Source of the DNA: Frankiaceae bacterium
Lineage (GTDB): Bacteria; Actinomycetota; Actinomycetes; JAFAQI01
Assembly (NCBI GenBank): GCA_019239875.1
Contig: JAFAZI010000151.1
Span: 1 to 64,000, forward strand
Direction of reading: 5' to 3'
Length of the DNA: 64,000 nt
Below, piece by piece: positions 48,654-57,924 of this stretch. Position numbers and translations under genes: made by a program. The number at the start of each line of letters is the position of its first letter. Positions within the stretch are counted from its first letter, which is position 1. The notes beneath the pieces are model-generated. The model was not told the DNA's origin, made no database searches, and saw only the letters and a list, made by a program, of their open reading frames with translations.

Positions 48654-50327
48654 GTGGACGCGAACGAGATCGAAGCCGGCCGCAAGCGTTGGAAGGCGCG
48701 CCACGACGAGGCGGCCAAGCGCGACGCGGACTTCACCACGCTGTCCGGCGTCGAGGTTGACCCGGTCTACGGCCCGAAGCCCGGCGACACCGTCCAGGAC
48801 TTCGAGAAGGTGGGCTGGCCAGGCGAGTTCCCCTTCACCCGCGGCCTCTACGCGACGGGCTACCGCGGCAAGGAGTGGACGATCCGGCAGTTCGCCGGCT
48901 TCGGCAACGCTCAGCAGACCAACGCGCGCTACAAGATGATCCTCGAGTCCGGTGGCCACGGGCTGTCGGTGGCCTTCGACATGCCGACCCTCATGGGCCG
49001 TGACTCCGACGATCCGCTGTCTGTCGGCGAGGTTGGCCACTGCGGCGTGGCGATCGACTCCGCGGCCGACATGGACGTGTTGTTCGCCGACATCCCGCTG
49101 GCTGACGTCACGACGTCGATGACGATCAACGGCCCCGCCGTACCGGTGTTCGTCATGTACCTCGTCGCGGCCGAGCGGCAGGGTGTCGACATCTCGAAGC
49201 TCGACGGGACGCTCCAGACCGACATCTTCAAGGAGTACATCGCCCAGAAGGAGTGGCTGTTCCCGCCGAACCCGCACCTCAAGCTCATCGGCGACCTCAT
49301 GGAGTTCTGCGACGAGAACATCCCGCGCTACAAGCCGCTGTCGGTCTCCGGCTACCACATCCGCGAGGCCGGTTCGACCGCTGCGCAGGAGCTTGCTTTC
49401 ACGCTTGCCGACGGCTTCGGGTACGTCGAGCTCGGTCTGTCACGCGGGATGGACATCAACCGGTTCGCCCCCGGCCTCTCCTTCTTCTTCGATGCGCACA
49501 TCGACTTCTTCGAGGAGATCGCCAAGTTCCGGGCGGCGCGGCGGATCTGGGCGCGATGGTTGCGCGACGAGTACGGCGCAACGGACCCCCGCGCTCAATG
49601 GCTGCGATTCCACACCCAGACCGCCGGCGTCTCGCTGACCGCCCAGCAGCCGGACAACAACGTCGTGCGGACGGCGATCGAGGCACTCGCCGCTGTCCTG
49701 GGCGGCACCAACTCGCTGCACACCAACGCTCTCGACGAGGTGCTCGCGCTGCCGAGTGAGAAGGCGGCGGAGATCGCACTGCGGACGCAGATGGTGATCA
49801 TGGAGGAGACCGGGGTCACGAATGTCGCGGATCCCCTCGGCGGCTCGTGGTACATCGAGGCGTTGACCGACAAGATCGAGGCCGAAGCCGAAACCATCTT
49901 CGCCAAGATCCGGGAGATGGGCTCCGACGGCACGATGACCTCGGGCATCCTGCGCGGCATCGAGGACGGCTGGTTCATGTCGGAGATCGCCGATGCCGCC
50001 TTCACCTACCAGAAGCAGCTCGAGAAGGGTGACAAGCGGGTCGTCGGGGTGAACGTCGCCGAGGAGACCGTCGCCGGCGACCTCGAGATCATGCGGGTGT
50101 CACACGAGGTCGAGACCGAGCAGAACCGACTGCTGACGGCACGCCGCGCAGCTCGGGATCACGCGGCCGTGCAGGCGGCGATCAACGACATGATCGAGAC
50201 GGCCAGAAGGGACGGCAACGTCGTCCCCCCCATGCTGGAGGCCGCGCGCCACGAGGCGACGCTCGGTGAGATCTGCGGTGCCCTGAAAGAGATCTGGGGC
50301 GCTTATCGAGAGCCTGCGCGGTTCTGA
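48654..50327 (+). CDS. icmA: Adenosylcobalamin acyl-CoA mutase large subunit, isobutyryl-CoA mutase (IcmA)-like; no B12-binding domain
   Basis: 557 aa; TIRQF(80)AGFGNAQQTN and IFKEYIAQ(198)KEWLFPP match ICM F80/Q198 rather than MCM Tyr/Arg; ends GEICGALKEIWGAYREPARF. Confidence 0.85.
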   Translation: MDANEIEAGRKRWKARHDEAAKRDADFTTLSGVEVDPVYGPKPGDTVQDFEKVGWPGEFPFTRGLYATGYRGKEWTIRQFAGFGNAQQTNARYKMILESGGHGLSVAFDMPTLMGRDSDDPLSVGEVGHCGVAIDSAADMDVLFADIPLADVTTSMTINGPAVPVFVMYLVAAERQGVDISKLDGTLQTDIFKEYIAQKEWLFPPNPHLKLIGDLMEFCDENIPRYKPLSVSGYHIREAGSTAAQELAFTLADGFGYVELGLSRGMDINRFAPGLSFFFDAHIDFFEEIAKFRAARRIWARWLRDEYGATDPRAQWLRFHTQTAGVSLTAQQPDNNVVRTAIEALAAVLGGTNSLHTNALDEVLALPSEKAAEIALRTQMVIMEETGVTNVADPLGGSWYIEALTDKIEAEAETIFAKIREMGSDGTMTSGILRGIEDGWFMSEIADAAFTYQKQLEKGDKRVVGVNVAEETVAGDLEIMRVSHEVETEQNRLLTARRAARDHAAVQAAINDMIETARRDGNVVPPMLEAARHEATLGEICGALKEIWGAYREPARF

Positions 50328-50344
50328 CGGCCTAGGCTCGCGGT

Positions 50345-51289
50345 GTGAGCATGCGCCCGACTGACTTCCGGATCCCTGGCGCCGTGGACTTGTCCGGCCT
50401 GCGCCGTCAGCCGTCGCCGGCCGCGCCCGGGGGCACCCCGGCCGGTGCGCCCCCGCAGGCGCCCAGCAGCGGCGTCATCATCGACGTCGGCGAAGCCAAC
50501 TTCGAAGCAGAGGTCGTCAACCGGTCGCTGCAGGTGCCGGTCATCCTCGATTTCTGGGCCGACTGGTGTGGGCCGTGCAAGCAGCTCTCGCCGATCCTCG
50601 AGTCTCTCGTGATCGAGTACGGCGGCCGACTCGTGCTGGCCAAGCTGGACACCGAAGCTGAGCAGCGGATCGCGGCAGCGTTCCAGATCCAGAGCATCCC
50701 CACGGTGATGGCCGTCATCGGCGGCCAGCCGGTCCCGCTGTTCCAGGGCGCGATGCCCGAGTCCCAGGTCCGTCAGGTCTTCGACGAGGTGCTCCGGGTC
50801 GCAGCCGCGAATGGTGTCACCGGCCAGGTGTCGGTCGAGCCCGGCGACCCGGCTCCCGAGGACGCTGGTCCTCCCGTGGATCCGGCGTACGCCGAGGCAC
50901 AGGCTGCCGCTGACCGCGGTGACCTCGACGCGGCCCTTGCGGCGTACCGTTCCATCCTCGAACGGTCCCCAGCCGACCCGGAGGCGAAGGGTGCGGTCGC
51001 GCGCTGTGAGCTCCTGATCCGGACCAAGGGCGCCGACGAGCAGGCGGTACGCCGGCGGGCGGCGGAGGACCCGGCCGATCTCGAGGCACAGATCGCGGTT
51101 GCGGATCTCGACCTGCTACGGGGAGCCGTCGACGACGCCTTCGCGCGGCTCGTCGATGCGGTCCGGGACAGCGCGGGCGACGACCGCGACCGGGTACGTC
51201 AGCACCTGCTGGGCCTGTTCGACGTTCTCGACCCCGAGGATCCGCGGCTGGCCACCGCGCGGCGAGCTCTGGCGAACGCTCTCTTCTAG
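50345..51289 (+). CDS. Thioredoxin-TPR protein (YbbN/CnoX-like)
   Basis: VPVILDFWADWCGPCKQLSPILESLVIEYGG; C-terminal TPR-like helices; TAGGCT-N6-GTG. Confidence 0.9.
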   Translation: MSMRPTDFRIPGAVDLSGLRRQPSPAAPGGTPAGAPPQAPSSGVIIDVGEANFEAEVVNRSLQVPVILDFWADWCGPCKQLSPILESLVIEYGGRLVLAKLDTEAEQRIAAAFQIQSIPTVMAVIGGQPVPLFQGAMPESQVRQVFDEVLRVAAANGVTGQVSVEPGDPAPEDAGPPVDPAYAEAQAAADRGDLDAALAAYRSILERSPADPEAKGAVARCELLIRTKGADEQAVRRRAAEDPADLEAQIAVADLDLLRGAVDDAFARLVDAVRDSAGDDRDRVRQHLLGLFDVLDPEDPRLATARRALANALF

Positions 51290-51291
51290 AT

Positions 51292-52668
51292 CTAGAACAG
51301 ATCGCCGATCTCGTCGATCACGTCCTCTACACCCTCTTCGACGTCGCCCGCGATGTCCTCGACCTCGCCGATCACATCGCCCGGTATCTCAGCGACGGCC
51401 TCGACGGCGTCGCCGACCCCCTCGAGTGCGTCACCCGCGATGTCGAACGCTCCGGCGGCCACATCGCCCACATCGTTGACCAGGCCACCGGCCACGTCAC
51501 CGACGCCACCGAGCAGGTCGCCGTCACGGAAGTCGTCCGCGGCGTTCCGGAACGCCTCGATGGTGTCCGAGCCGACGTCCTCGATGGTTCCGACGCCATC
51601 CGACAGCACGCTCTCGACGCTGGGGGCCACGGCACCGCCGACCAGGCCACCGATCTCGCCGCCGAGCAGGGTGCCGGCTGGGCCGAGCACCGAGCCGATC
51701 GTGGCGCCGGCGAGTCCGGCGACCGTGCCGATCGTGGCTGACTCGGCATCACCGAGCAGCGCGTCCGTGTTGCCCTCGACGAGGTCAGTGAGGAAGCCGA
51801 CGCCGGCGTCGATCTCGGGCAGCCCGAGTGCGTCAGCGCCGACGTCGACCGCCCCGATCAGGACCTCCTCGGCCGCTCCTTCGAAGTCGCCGTCGACCAG
51901 CGCCTCGGCCAGCCCGACCGCGGCGCCGATCGGCACCCCGGAGTCCATGAGCTCCTGCGCTACGTCGTTGGCCTCGCCCCAGGCGTCGGCCAGCGGGGTG
52001 ATGTCGAGCTGATATCCGCCGATCCGTACGTCCTCGGTCGGCGCACTGTCGGCGAAGATTCCAGTGCCGTCGCTGACCGTTGCGGATGCACCGTCGGCGT
52101 ACGTGGTCGTCATCGATCCGTCGGGGTTGATCGTCGTCACGCCTGCGTCGTCGTACGCGCCTGCCGGGGTGTAGACGGGGTCCCCGCCGTCGACCGAGGA
52201 CACCGACGAACCGTCGGGGTAGACCGTCGTGCTGATCGTGCCTCCGCCGCCTGCCGCGCCGTCGTCCCCGTAGAACTCCGGCTCGCTGCTCGCCGCGGTG
52301 GCACTAGCAGTGCCCGAACCGCCGCCCTCCCCGCCGTCCGGCAGGTGCATCGACGTGTACGGCGTCTCGCCGCTCGCGAAGTCCGACAGCAGCTCAGAAT
52401 CGGTCTTGATCGCCGCCATGTCGTTGGCGAAATCTACCTTCGCCGCCGCTGCCTCCAAGGGACCGCCGGCCCCACGGTAAGCAGACGCGTCATGGCCCAA
52501 GTCCACCACGTGGGTGACCATGTCGCTGGCGACCGCGTGCGTGACGGCGCCCGCAATGCTGCCGTCTGCTATGTCCTGGCCGAAGTGTCCGGCCGCATCC
52601 CCGAAGTGCAACGCGTCGTCAGCGATGTCTTGGATCGACGGCAGCTCGAATTCGCCGGTGTCGCTCAT
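51292..52668 (-). CDS. Acidic Gly/Ala/Asp-rich protein of unknown function with glycine-zipper segment
   Basis: MSDTGEFELPSIQDIADDALHFGDAAGHFGQDIADGS...; GTVAGLAGATIGSVLGPAGTLLGGEIGGLVGGAVAP; C-term GDVIGEVEDIAGDVEEGVEDVIDEIGDLF. Confidence 0.65.
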   Translation of the reverse strand: MSDTGEFELPSIQDIADDALHFGDAAGHFGQDIADGSIAGAVTHAVASDMVTHVVDLGHDASAYRGAGGPLEAAAAKVDFANDMAAIKTDSELLSDFASGETPYTSMHLPDGGEGGGSGTASATAASSEPEFYGDDGAAGGGGTISTTVYPDGSSVSSVDGGDPVYTPAGAYDDAGVTTINPDGSMTTTYADGASATVSDGTGIFADSAPTEDVRIGGYQLDITPLADAWGEANDVAQELMDSGVPIGAAVGLAEALVDGDFEGAAEEVLIGAVDVGADALGLPEIDAGVGFLTDLVEGNTDALLGDAESATIGTVAGLAGATIGSVLGPAGTLLGGEIGGLVGGAVAPSVESVLSDGVGTIEDVGSDTIEAFRNAADDFRDGDLLGGVGDVAGGLVNDVGDVAAGAFDIAGDALEGVGDAVEAVAEIPGDVIGEVEDIAGDVEEGVEDVIDEIGDLF

Positions 52669-52760
52669 CTGATGTCCCTCCCACCCGGATGACTGCAAAG
52701 TGTTGCCACCCGATCGGACCACGTCAACGGCTCTGTCGTCTGGCGGACTAACGTTCCGGC

Positions 52761-53540
52761 ATGGCTGAATTCGTCAATCTCGAGGTCGACGCCGCGGTCG
52801 GCACCATTCGGCTGGACCGCCCGCCGATGAACGCGTTGAACGCTCAGGTTCAGGAGGAGATCAAGGCTGCAGCGTTGGAGGTCACTCAGCGAGACGACGT
52901 CAAGGCGGTCGTGATCTACGGCGGGCCGAAGATCTTCGCCGCCGGCGCCGACATCAAGGAGATGCAGCAGGCGGGTTACGCCGAGATGGCGACCCGAGCG
53001 ACCGCTCTGCAGGCGTGCTTCCAGGCCGTCGCGCGCATCCCGAAACCAACGGTGGCCGCTGTCACGGGCTACGCACTCGGTGGTGGGTGCGAGCTGGCGC
53101 TGTGCGCGGATCGGCGAATCGCGGGGGAGAAGGCTCAGCTCGGCCAGCCCGAGATACTGCTCGGAGTGATCCCGGGCGCGGGCGGCACCCAGCGGCTGCC
53201 TCGCCTCGTCGGGCCGTCGGTCGCGAAGGACCTGTGTTTCACCGGCCGATTCGTGCGGGCCGACGAGGCGTTGCGGATCGGGCTGGTCGACGAGGTCGTG
53301 CCGGATGAGGAGGTCTACGACCGTGCCCAGGCGTACGCCGCGCAGTTCGCGACCGGCGCTTCCCTCGCGCTCAGGGCCGCCAAGGAGAGCATCGATCGCG
53401 GCCTCGAGGTCGACCTCGACACGGCGCTCGCAATCGAGAGCCAGCAGTTCGCGGCACTGTTCGCGACCGAGGACCAGGCGATCGGGATGACATCTTTCGT
53501 CGAGAACGGACCGGGCAAGGCCGCGTTCGTCGGACGTTAG
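52761..53540 (+). CDS. Enoyl-CoA hydratase/isomerase
   Basis: VIYGGPKIFAAGADIKEM..AVTGYALGGGCELALCADRRIAGEKAQLGQPEILLGVIPGAGGTQRLPRLVG; TAACGT-N6-ATG. Confidence 0.95.
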   Translation: MAEFVNLEVDAAVGTIRLDRPPMNALNAQVQEEIKAAALEVTQRDDVKAVVIYGGPKIFAAGADIKEMQQAGYAEMATRATALQACFQAVARIPKPTVAAVTGYALGGGCELALCADRRIAGEKAQLGQPEILLGVIPGAGGTQRLPRLVGPSVAKDLCFTGRFVRADEALRIGLVDEVVPDEEVYDRAQAYAAQFATGASLALRAAKESIDRGLEVDLDTALAIESQQFAALFATEDQAIGMTSFVENGPGKAAFVGR

Positions 53541-54112
53541 CTCGCGGCCCGCAGCGGCCGCATCGCGGCGGCGTACTTCGGGAGCAGCTCGTCGAGCATC
53601 ATGCCGAGCGCTTCGTCCAGTTCAGGGCTCGACTCGAAGCGGCCGTCGCGCACTCTCTCGCCAACCATCGGTACGGCGACGGCCGTGGTGAGCGGCGTCA
53701 TGCCCAGGCACGTCAACACGGGCTTGAGCAGCTGCACGGCCCGGGTCCCCGCGGCGACCCCGCCGTATGACGCGAAACCGACCGGCTTGCCGACCCACTC
53801 GTGGTGCAGGTAGTCGAGCGCATTCTTCAAGGGCGCTGTGTATCCGTGGTTGTACTCCGGCATCACGAAGATGAACGCTTCGGCGGCGTCGACAAGCTTG
53901 CTCCACTGCTTCGTGTGCTCGTGCTCGTAGCGGCGCAGCCGGGGGTGCGCCGGCTCGTCCAGCAGCGGGAGCGCGAGCTCCTTGAGGTCCACGAATGTGA
54001 CGTCGACGTCGTCCCTGTCGCGGGCTGAGTCCAGGACCCAGTGCGCGATCGGCTCTCCGGCTCGCTCGGGCCTGGTGCTCGCCAGGATGATCATCAGCTT
54101 CAGTTGCTGCAT
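53537..54112 (-). CDS. NAD(P)H-dependent FMN reductase
   Basis: LMIILASTRPERAGEPIAHWV...FVMPEYNHGYTAPLKNALDYL. Confidence 0.9.
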   Translation of the reverse strand: MQQLKLMIILASTRPERAGEPIAHWVLDSARDRDDVDVTFVDLKELALPLLDEPAHPRLRRYEHEHTKQWSKLVDAAEAFIFVMPEYNHGYTAPLKNALDYLHHEWVGKPVGFASYGGVAAGTRAVQLLKPVLTCLGMTPLTTAVAVPMVGERVRDGRFESSPELDEALGMMLDELLPKYAAAMRPLRAAS

Positions 54113-54177
54113 GACTGTCCCTTTACCCGGTAGCGAACAGCCGGAATCCGGTTGACCCTGGTAGGTACGGTCGATGG

Positions 54178-55980
54178 GTGAACGACACGGAGGGTGACTG
54201 GATCCCCGATCCGGATCACTCTCCGGAGCCAGAAGGTTTCCGCGCCCGACTCGCGGCCCTGTGGTGGCTGCGTTCCTACGCGACCCCGTGGCGCGGCCAG
54301 ATCGTCATCATGTTCCTCGCCGCCATGATCGGCGTCGCGGCCAGCACCGTCGTACCTCTCGTCATCGAGGCCATCGTCAACGGTCCGATCAAACGCGGCG
54401 ACCGCGGTGAGCTCCTCCCGATGTTCCTCGCAGTGTTCGGTCTCGGCGCGGCCGAGGCAGGGCTGATCGCCTACCGGCGATGGATCCAGTCGATCGCGGT
54501 CCTCACCATCGAGCGCAACATGCGTGACGACTTCTACGCGCATCTTCAGCAGCTGTCGGTGAGCTTTCACGACAGGTGGGGCACCGGTCAGCTGCTCTCG
54601 CGTGCCACGAGCGACCTGTCGACGATCCGACGATTCTTCGGCTTCGGAGCGATCTATCTCGTCATCAACGTCGCGCAGTACGTCGCCGTCATCATCCTGC
54701 TGATCGTCACCTACTGGCCGCTCGGCATCCTGGTTGCGGCCGGCACAATTCCAGTGATCGCGCTGTCCAAGCGGTTCGGCGCCGGCTACTCCCTGGTGTC
54801 GCGCCGGATGCAGGACCAGCAGGGCGACCTCGCGACCTGGGCCGAGGAGTCGGCCAGCGGCATCCGGGTGACGAAGGCGTTCGGTCGCGGACCCTGGCTG
54901 TCCCGTCGCTTCATGGAGCATGCCGACCAGGTCCGCACCTCCCAGCTCGACATGGTGCAGCTCCTCGGCCGGTTTTGGTCGCTGTTGATGCTGATCCCCA
55001 ACCTGACGATGGCGCTCGTCGTCCTGCTCGGCACGCTCGCGGTCGCGCACGGCGCCATGACGCTCGGCGCCCTCGTCGCCTTCGTGGCGCTGCTCGTCCT
55101 CCTGCAGTGGCCCGTGATCGACATCGGGTGGATCCTCGCGATGGCCGAGGAGGCGGCAACCGCGTCGATGCGCCTGATCGAGGTCTTCAACACGGCACCG
55201 ACGATCACCGACCCGGTCACGCCGATTCCGCTCGTCCGGCCCCGTGGCCGGCTTGCGTTTGAATCGGTCGAGTTCCAGTTCCATGACGCGGACGCGCCGA
55301 CGCTTCGCGATGTCACGCTGACGATCGAGCCCGGCGAGACGGTCGCGATCGTGGGTGCGACCGGTTCGGGCAAGAGCGTGCTGACCTCGTTGCCGTCACG
55401 GTTGCACGACGTCACTGGTGGCCGGATAACGCTCGACGGTGTCGACATCCGCGACCTCGGGCTCACCGAGCTCCGACGGGTCGTATCGACGGCGTTCGAA
55501 GACCCGGTGTTGTTCTCGATGAGCGTGCGCGAAAACCTGACCCTCGGCCGACCGGACGCAACCGATGCGGACATCGAAGCGGCGCTGGAGCTCGCGCAGG
55601 CCACCTTCGTCCACGAACTGCCATGGGGCCTCGACACTCGGATCGGCGAGCAGGGGCTGTCGCTGTCCGGTGGCCAGCGACAGCGGCTCGCGCTCGCGCG
55701 GGCTGTTGTCGCGCGCCCGACCGTGCTCGTCCTTGATGACCCGCTGTCCGCGCTCGACGTGCACACCGAAGCGCTCGTCGAACGATCACTGGCGAACGTT
55801 CTGGGTGAGACGACCGGCCTCGTCGTCGTACACCGGCCGTCGACGGTCGCTCTCGCGGACCGGGTTGCGCTGCTCCAGAACGGCACGCTCGCGGCCGTCG
55901 GAACCCACTCCGAACTGATGCAGATCCCGGCGTACGCCGAGATCCTGTCGGTCGAGGACCCTTACGAGCGTGCGTCGTGA
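54178..55980 (+). CDS. ABC exporter half-transporter with degenerate catalytic site (TM287-like)
   Basis: Walker A GATGSGKSVL; LSGGQRQRLALARA; Walker B VLVLDDPLSALD (Asp replaces catalytic Glu); TACGGT-N6-GTG. Confidence 0.93.
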   Translation: MNDTEGDWIPDPDHSPEPEGFRARLAALWWLRSYATPWRGQIVIMFLAAMIGVAASTVVPLVIEAIVNGPIKRGDRGELLPMFLAVFGLGAAEAGLIAYRRWIQSIAVLTIERNMRDDFYAHLQQLSVSFHDRWGTGQLLSRATSDLSTIRRFFGFGAIYLVINVAQYVAVIILLIVTYWPLGILVAAGTIPVIALSKRFGAGYSLVSRRMQDQQGDLATWAEESASGIRVTKAFGRGPWLSRRFMEHADQVRTSQLDMVQLLGRFWSLLMLIPNLTMALVVLLGTLAVAHGAMTLGALVAFVALLVLLQWPVIDIGWILAMAEEAATASMRLIEVFNTAPTITDPVTPIPLVRPRGRLAFESVEFQFHDADAPTLRDVTLTIEPGETVAIVGATGSGKSVLTSLPSRLHDVTGGRITLDGVDIRDLGLTELRRVVSTAFEDPVLFSMSVRENLTLGRPDATDADIEAALELAQATFVHELPWGLDTRIGEQGLSLSGGQRQRLALARAVVARPTVLVLDDPLSALDVHTEALVERSLANVLGETTGLVVVHRPSTVALADRVALLQNGTLAAVGTHSELMQIPAYAEILSVEDPYERAS

Positions 55981-57827
55981 CAACGACGGAGACCACGCCT
56001 GAGGTCGACATCGAGCAGTGGCGGGGAGTTGCCGCCGACACCGAGGACGACATCCCGGTCGCGGTGTCAGTCGTGCTCCGCCGACGCACCAGGAACCTGA
56101 TCGGCTCATTGGTCCGGCCGTACAAACGACAGGCAATCCGCGTCTTGCTGGCGATCGTGGTCGGTACGGCGGCGTCGATGGCGATTCCGGCGCTGGTCGG
56201 TATCGGCATCGACTCCGGGATCAGCGATGCCCGTCGCGGCGACCACACCACGATCGCATTGGTCGTGATCGGCATCGTCCTGTGCGCGCTCACCCAGGCC
56301 TGGCTCACGCGGGTGTTCATCCTGGGCTCCGGGCGGATCGGACAGGCCGCGGTCCTCGAGCTTCGCCGGCGCGTCTTCACGCACTTCCAAGATCTCAGCC
56401 TGTCCTTCCACGAGCGCTACACCTCGGGCCGGATGATCAGCCGGCTGACGTCTGACTTCGACGCGATCAACGCGTTGCTCGAAGCGGGCCTCGACACGTT
56501 GGTGACGTCTGTGCTGACGATCATCACCATCACCGTGATCCTGCTCGTCCTGGACTGGCCGCTCGCGCTCGTGTCGCTGGCCTCGTTGATCCCGCTGTTC
56601 TTCCTGAGTCGCTGGTACCAGCGACGATCCACCGTCGCCTATCGCAAGACGCGAGACGCGATTGCGCTTGTGATCATTCACTTCACCGAGTCCTTGCGCG
56701 GGATCCGCGCCGTGAAGGCTTTTCGGCGCGAGCCGCGCAATGACGAGATCTTCCGTGATCTCGACGAGCGCAACCGTGAGGCGATGACGGAGTCCTTCCA
56801 GCTGCTGACCGTGTACTGGCCGGGCATTCGCATGGTCGGCAACGTCACCACGGCTCTCGTTCTGCTCTACGGCGGCGACCGCGTGATCAGCGGGCACATG
56901 GGCGTCGGGGTCCTGGCCGCGTTCGTCCTCTACCTCCGGCAGTTCTTCGAGCCGATGGCTGAGGTCAGTCAGTTCTATGACTCGTTCCAAGGTGCCGCGG
57001 CCGGTATCGAGAAGCTCGCGGGCGTGCTCGATGAGACGCCGAAGGTCATCATCCCGGCCGTGTCGACCGGAGCGCCGGACGGCTTGTTCCGAGGCGAAGT
57101 CCACGTCGAAGACGTGACTTTCGGATACCGCGAGGGTCGCGAGATCGTGCGTGACTTCTCGCTCCACATTCCGGCGGGGCAGACGGTTGCACTGCTCGGC
57201 AACACCGGCGCGGGCAAGAGCACGCTCGCGCGCTTGCTGGCGCGCTTCTACGACCCGATCTCCGGAACGGTGAGCATCGACGGCGCCGACCTTCGAAACC
57301 TCTCCGAGGTCGATCTGCGCCGGGCGGTCGCGATGGTCACCCAGGAGTCATTCATGTTCACGGGCTCCGTCGCCGAGAACATCGCGTTCGGCCGTCCGGA
57401 CGCGACGCGCGCCGAGATCGAGGCGGCCGGCCGTGCGGTCGGTGTCGACGCCGTGGTGCAACACCTGCGCAATGGCTACGACGAGAGCGTCGGCAAGAAC
57501 GGCGGCCGGTTGTCCGCGGGCCAGCGTCAGCTGATCGCGATGGCGCGAGCGCTGCTTGGCGATCCCGCCGTACTCATCCTCGACGAGGCGAGCTCGTCAC
57601 TCGACGCGCCCACCGAGCGCCTCGTGCAGAACGCGCTCAAGACCGTGCTGGTCGATCGCACAGCGTTGATCATCGCCCACCGGCTGTCGACGGCCGCCAT
57701 CGCCGACCGGGTCCTCGTCATGGCCGACGGCCGGATCGTCGAGGACGGCACCCCCGCCGACCTGCTCGCCGAGGGCACCGGCGAGTACGCCGCGCTCGCG
57801 CAACAGTGGCGCCAGTCCCTCGTGTGA
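55977..57827 (+). CDS. ABC exporter half-transporter with consensus Walker B and variant signature (TM288-like)
   Basis: Walker A GNTGAGKSTL; LSAGQRQLIAMARALL; VLILDEASSSLD; GTGA overlap with upstream gene. Confidence 0.93.
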   Translation: MTTTETTPEVDIEQWRGVAADTEDDIPVAVSVVLRRRTRNLIGSLVRPYKRQAIRVLLAIVVGTAASMAIPALVGIGIDSGISDARRGDHTTIALVVIGIVLCALTQAWLTRVFILGSGRIGQAAVLELRRRVFTHFQDLSLSFHERYTSGRMISRLTSDFDAINALLEAGLDTLVTSVLTIITITVILLVLDWPLALVSLASLIPLFFLSRWYQRRSTVAYRKTRDAIALVIIHFTESLRGIRAVKAFRREPRNDEIFRDLDERNREAMTESFQLLTVYWPGIRMVGNVTTALVLLYGGDRVISGHMGVGVLAAFVLYLRQFFEPMAEVSQFYDSFQGAAAGIEKLAGVLDETPKVIIPAVSTGAPDGLFRGEVHVEDVTFGYREGREIVRDFSLHIPAGQTVALLGNTGAGKSTLARLLARFYDPISGTVSIDGADLRNLSEVDLRRAVAMVTQESFMFTGSVAENIAFGRPDATRAEIEAAGRAVGVDAVVQHLRNGYDESVGKNGGRLSAGQRQLIAMARALLGDPAVLILDEASSSLDAPTERLVQNALKTVLVDRTALIIAHRLSTAAIADRVLVMADGRIVEDGTPADLLAEGTGEYAALAQQWRQSLV

Positions 57828-57850
57828 CCCGCCGCGCCCCCGATCTTGTT

Positions 57851-57912
57851 GCCAAACCGTCTCGAATCGTTGGTTTCGTACGTCGCAAATCAACGATTCG
57901 AGACGGTTTGGC
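57851..57912 (+). terminator. 26-bp inverted repeat (22 bp perfect, extended by one G.T wobble + 3 bp), 13 nt before next start codon
   Basis: GCCAAACCGTCTCGAATCGTTGgTTT (57851-57876) / AAAtCAACGATTCGAGACGGTTTGGC (57887-57912). Confidence 0.85.
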
Positions 57913-57924
57913 GATGATGGACGG

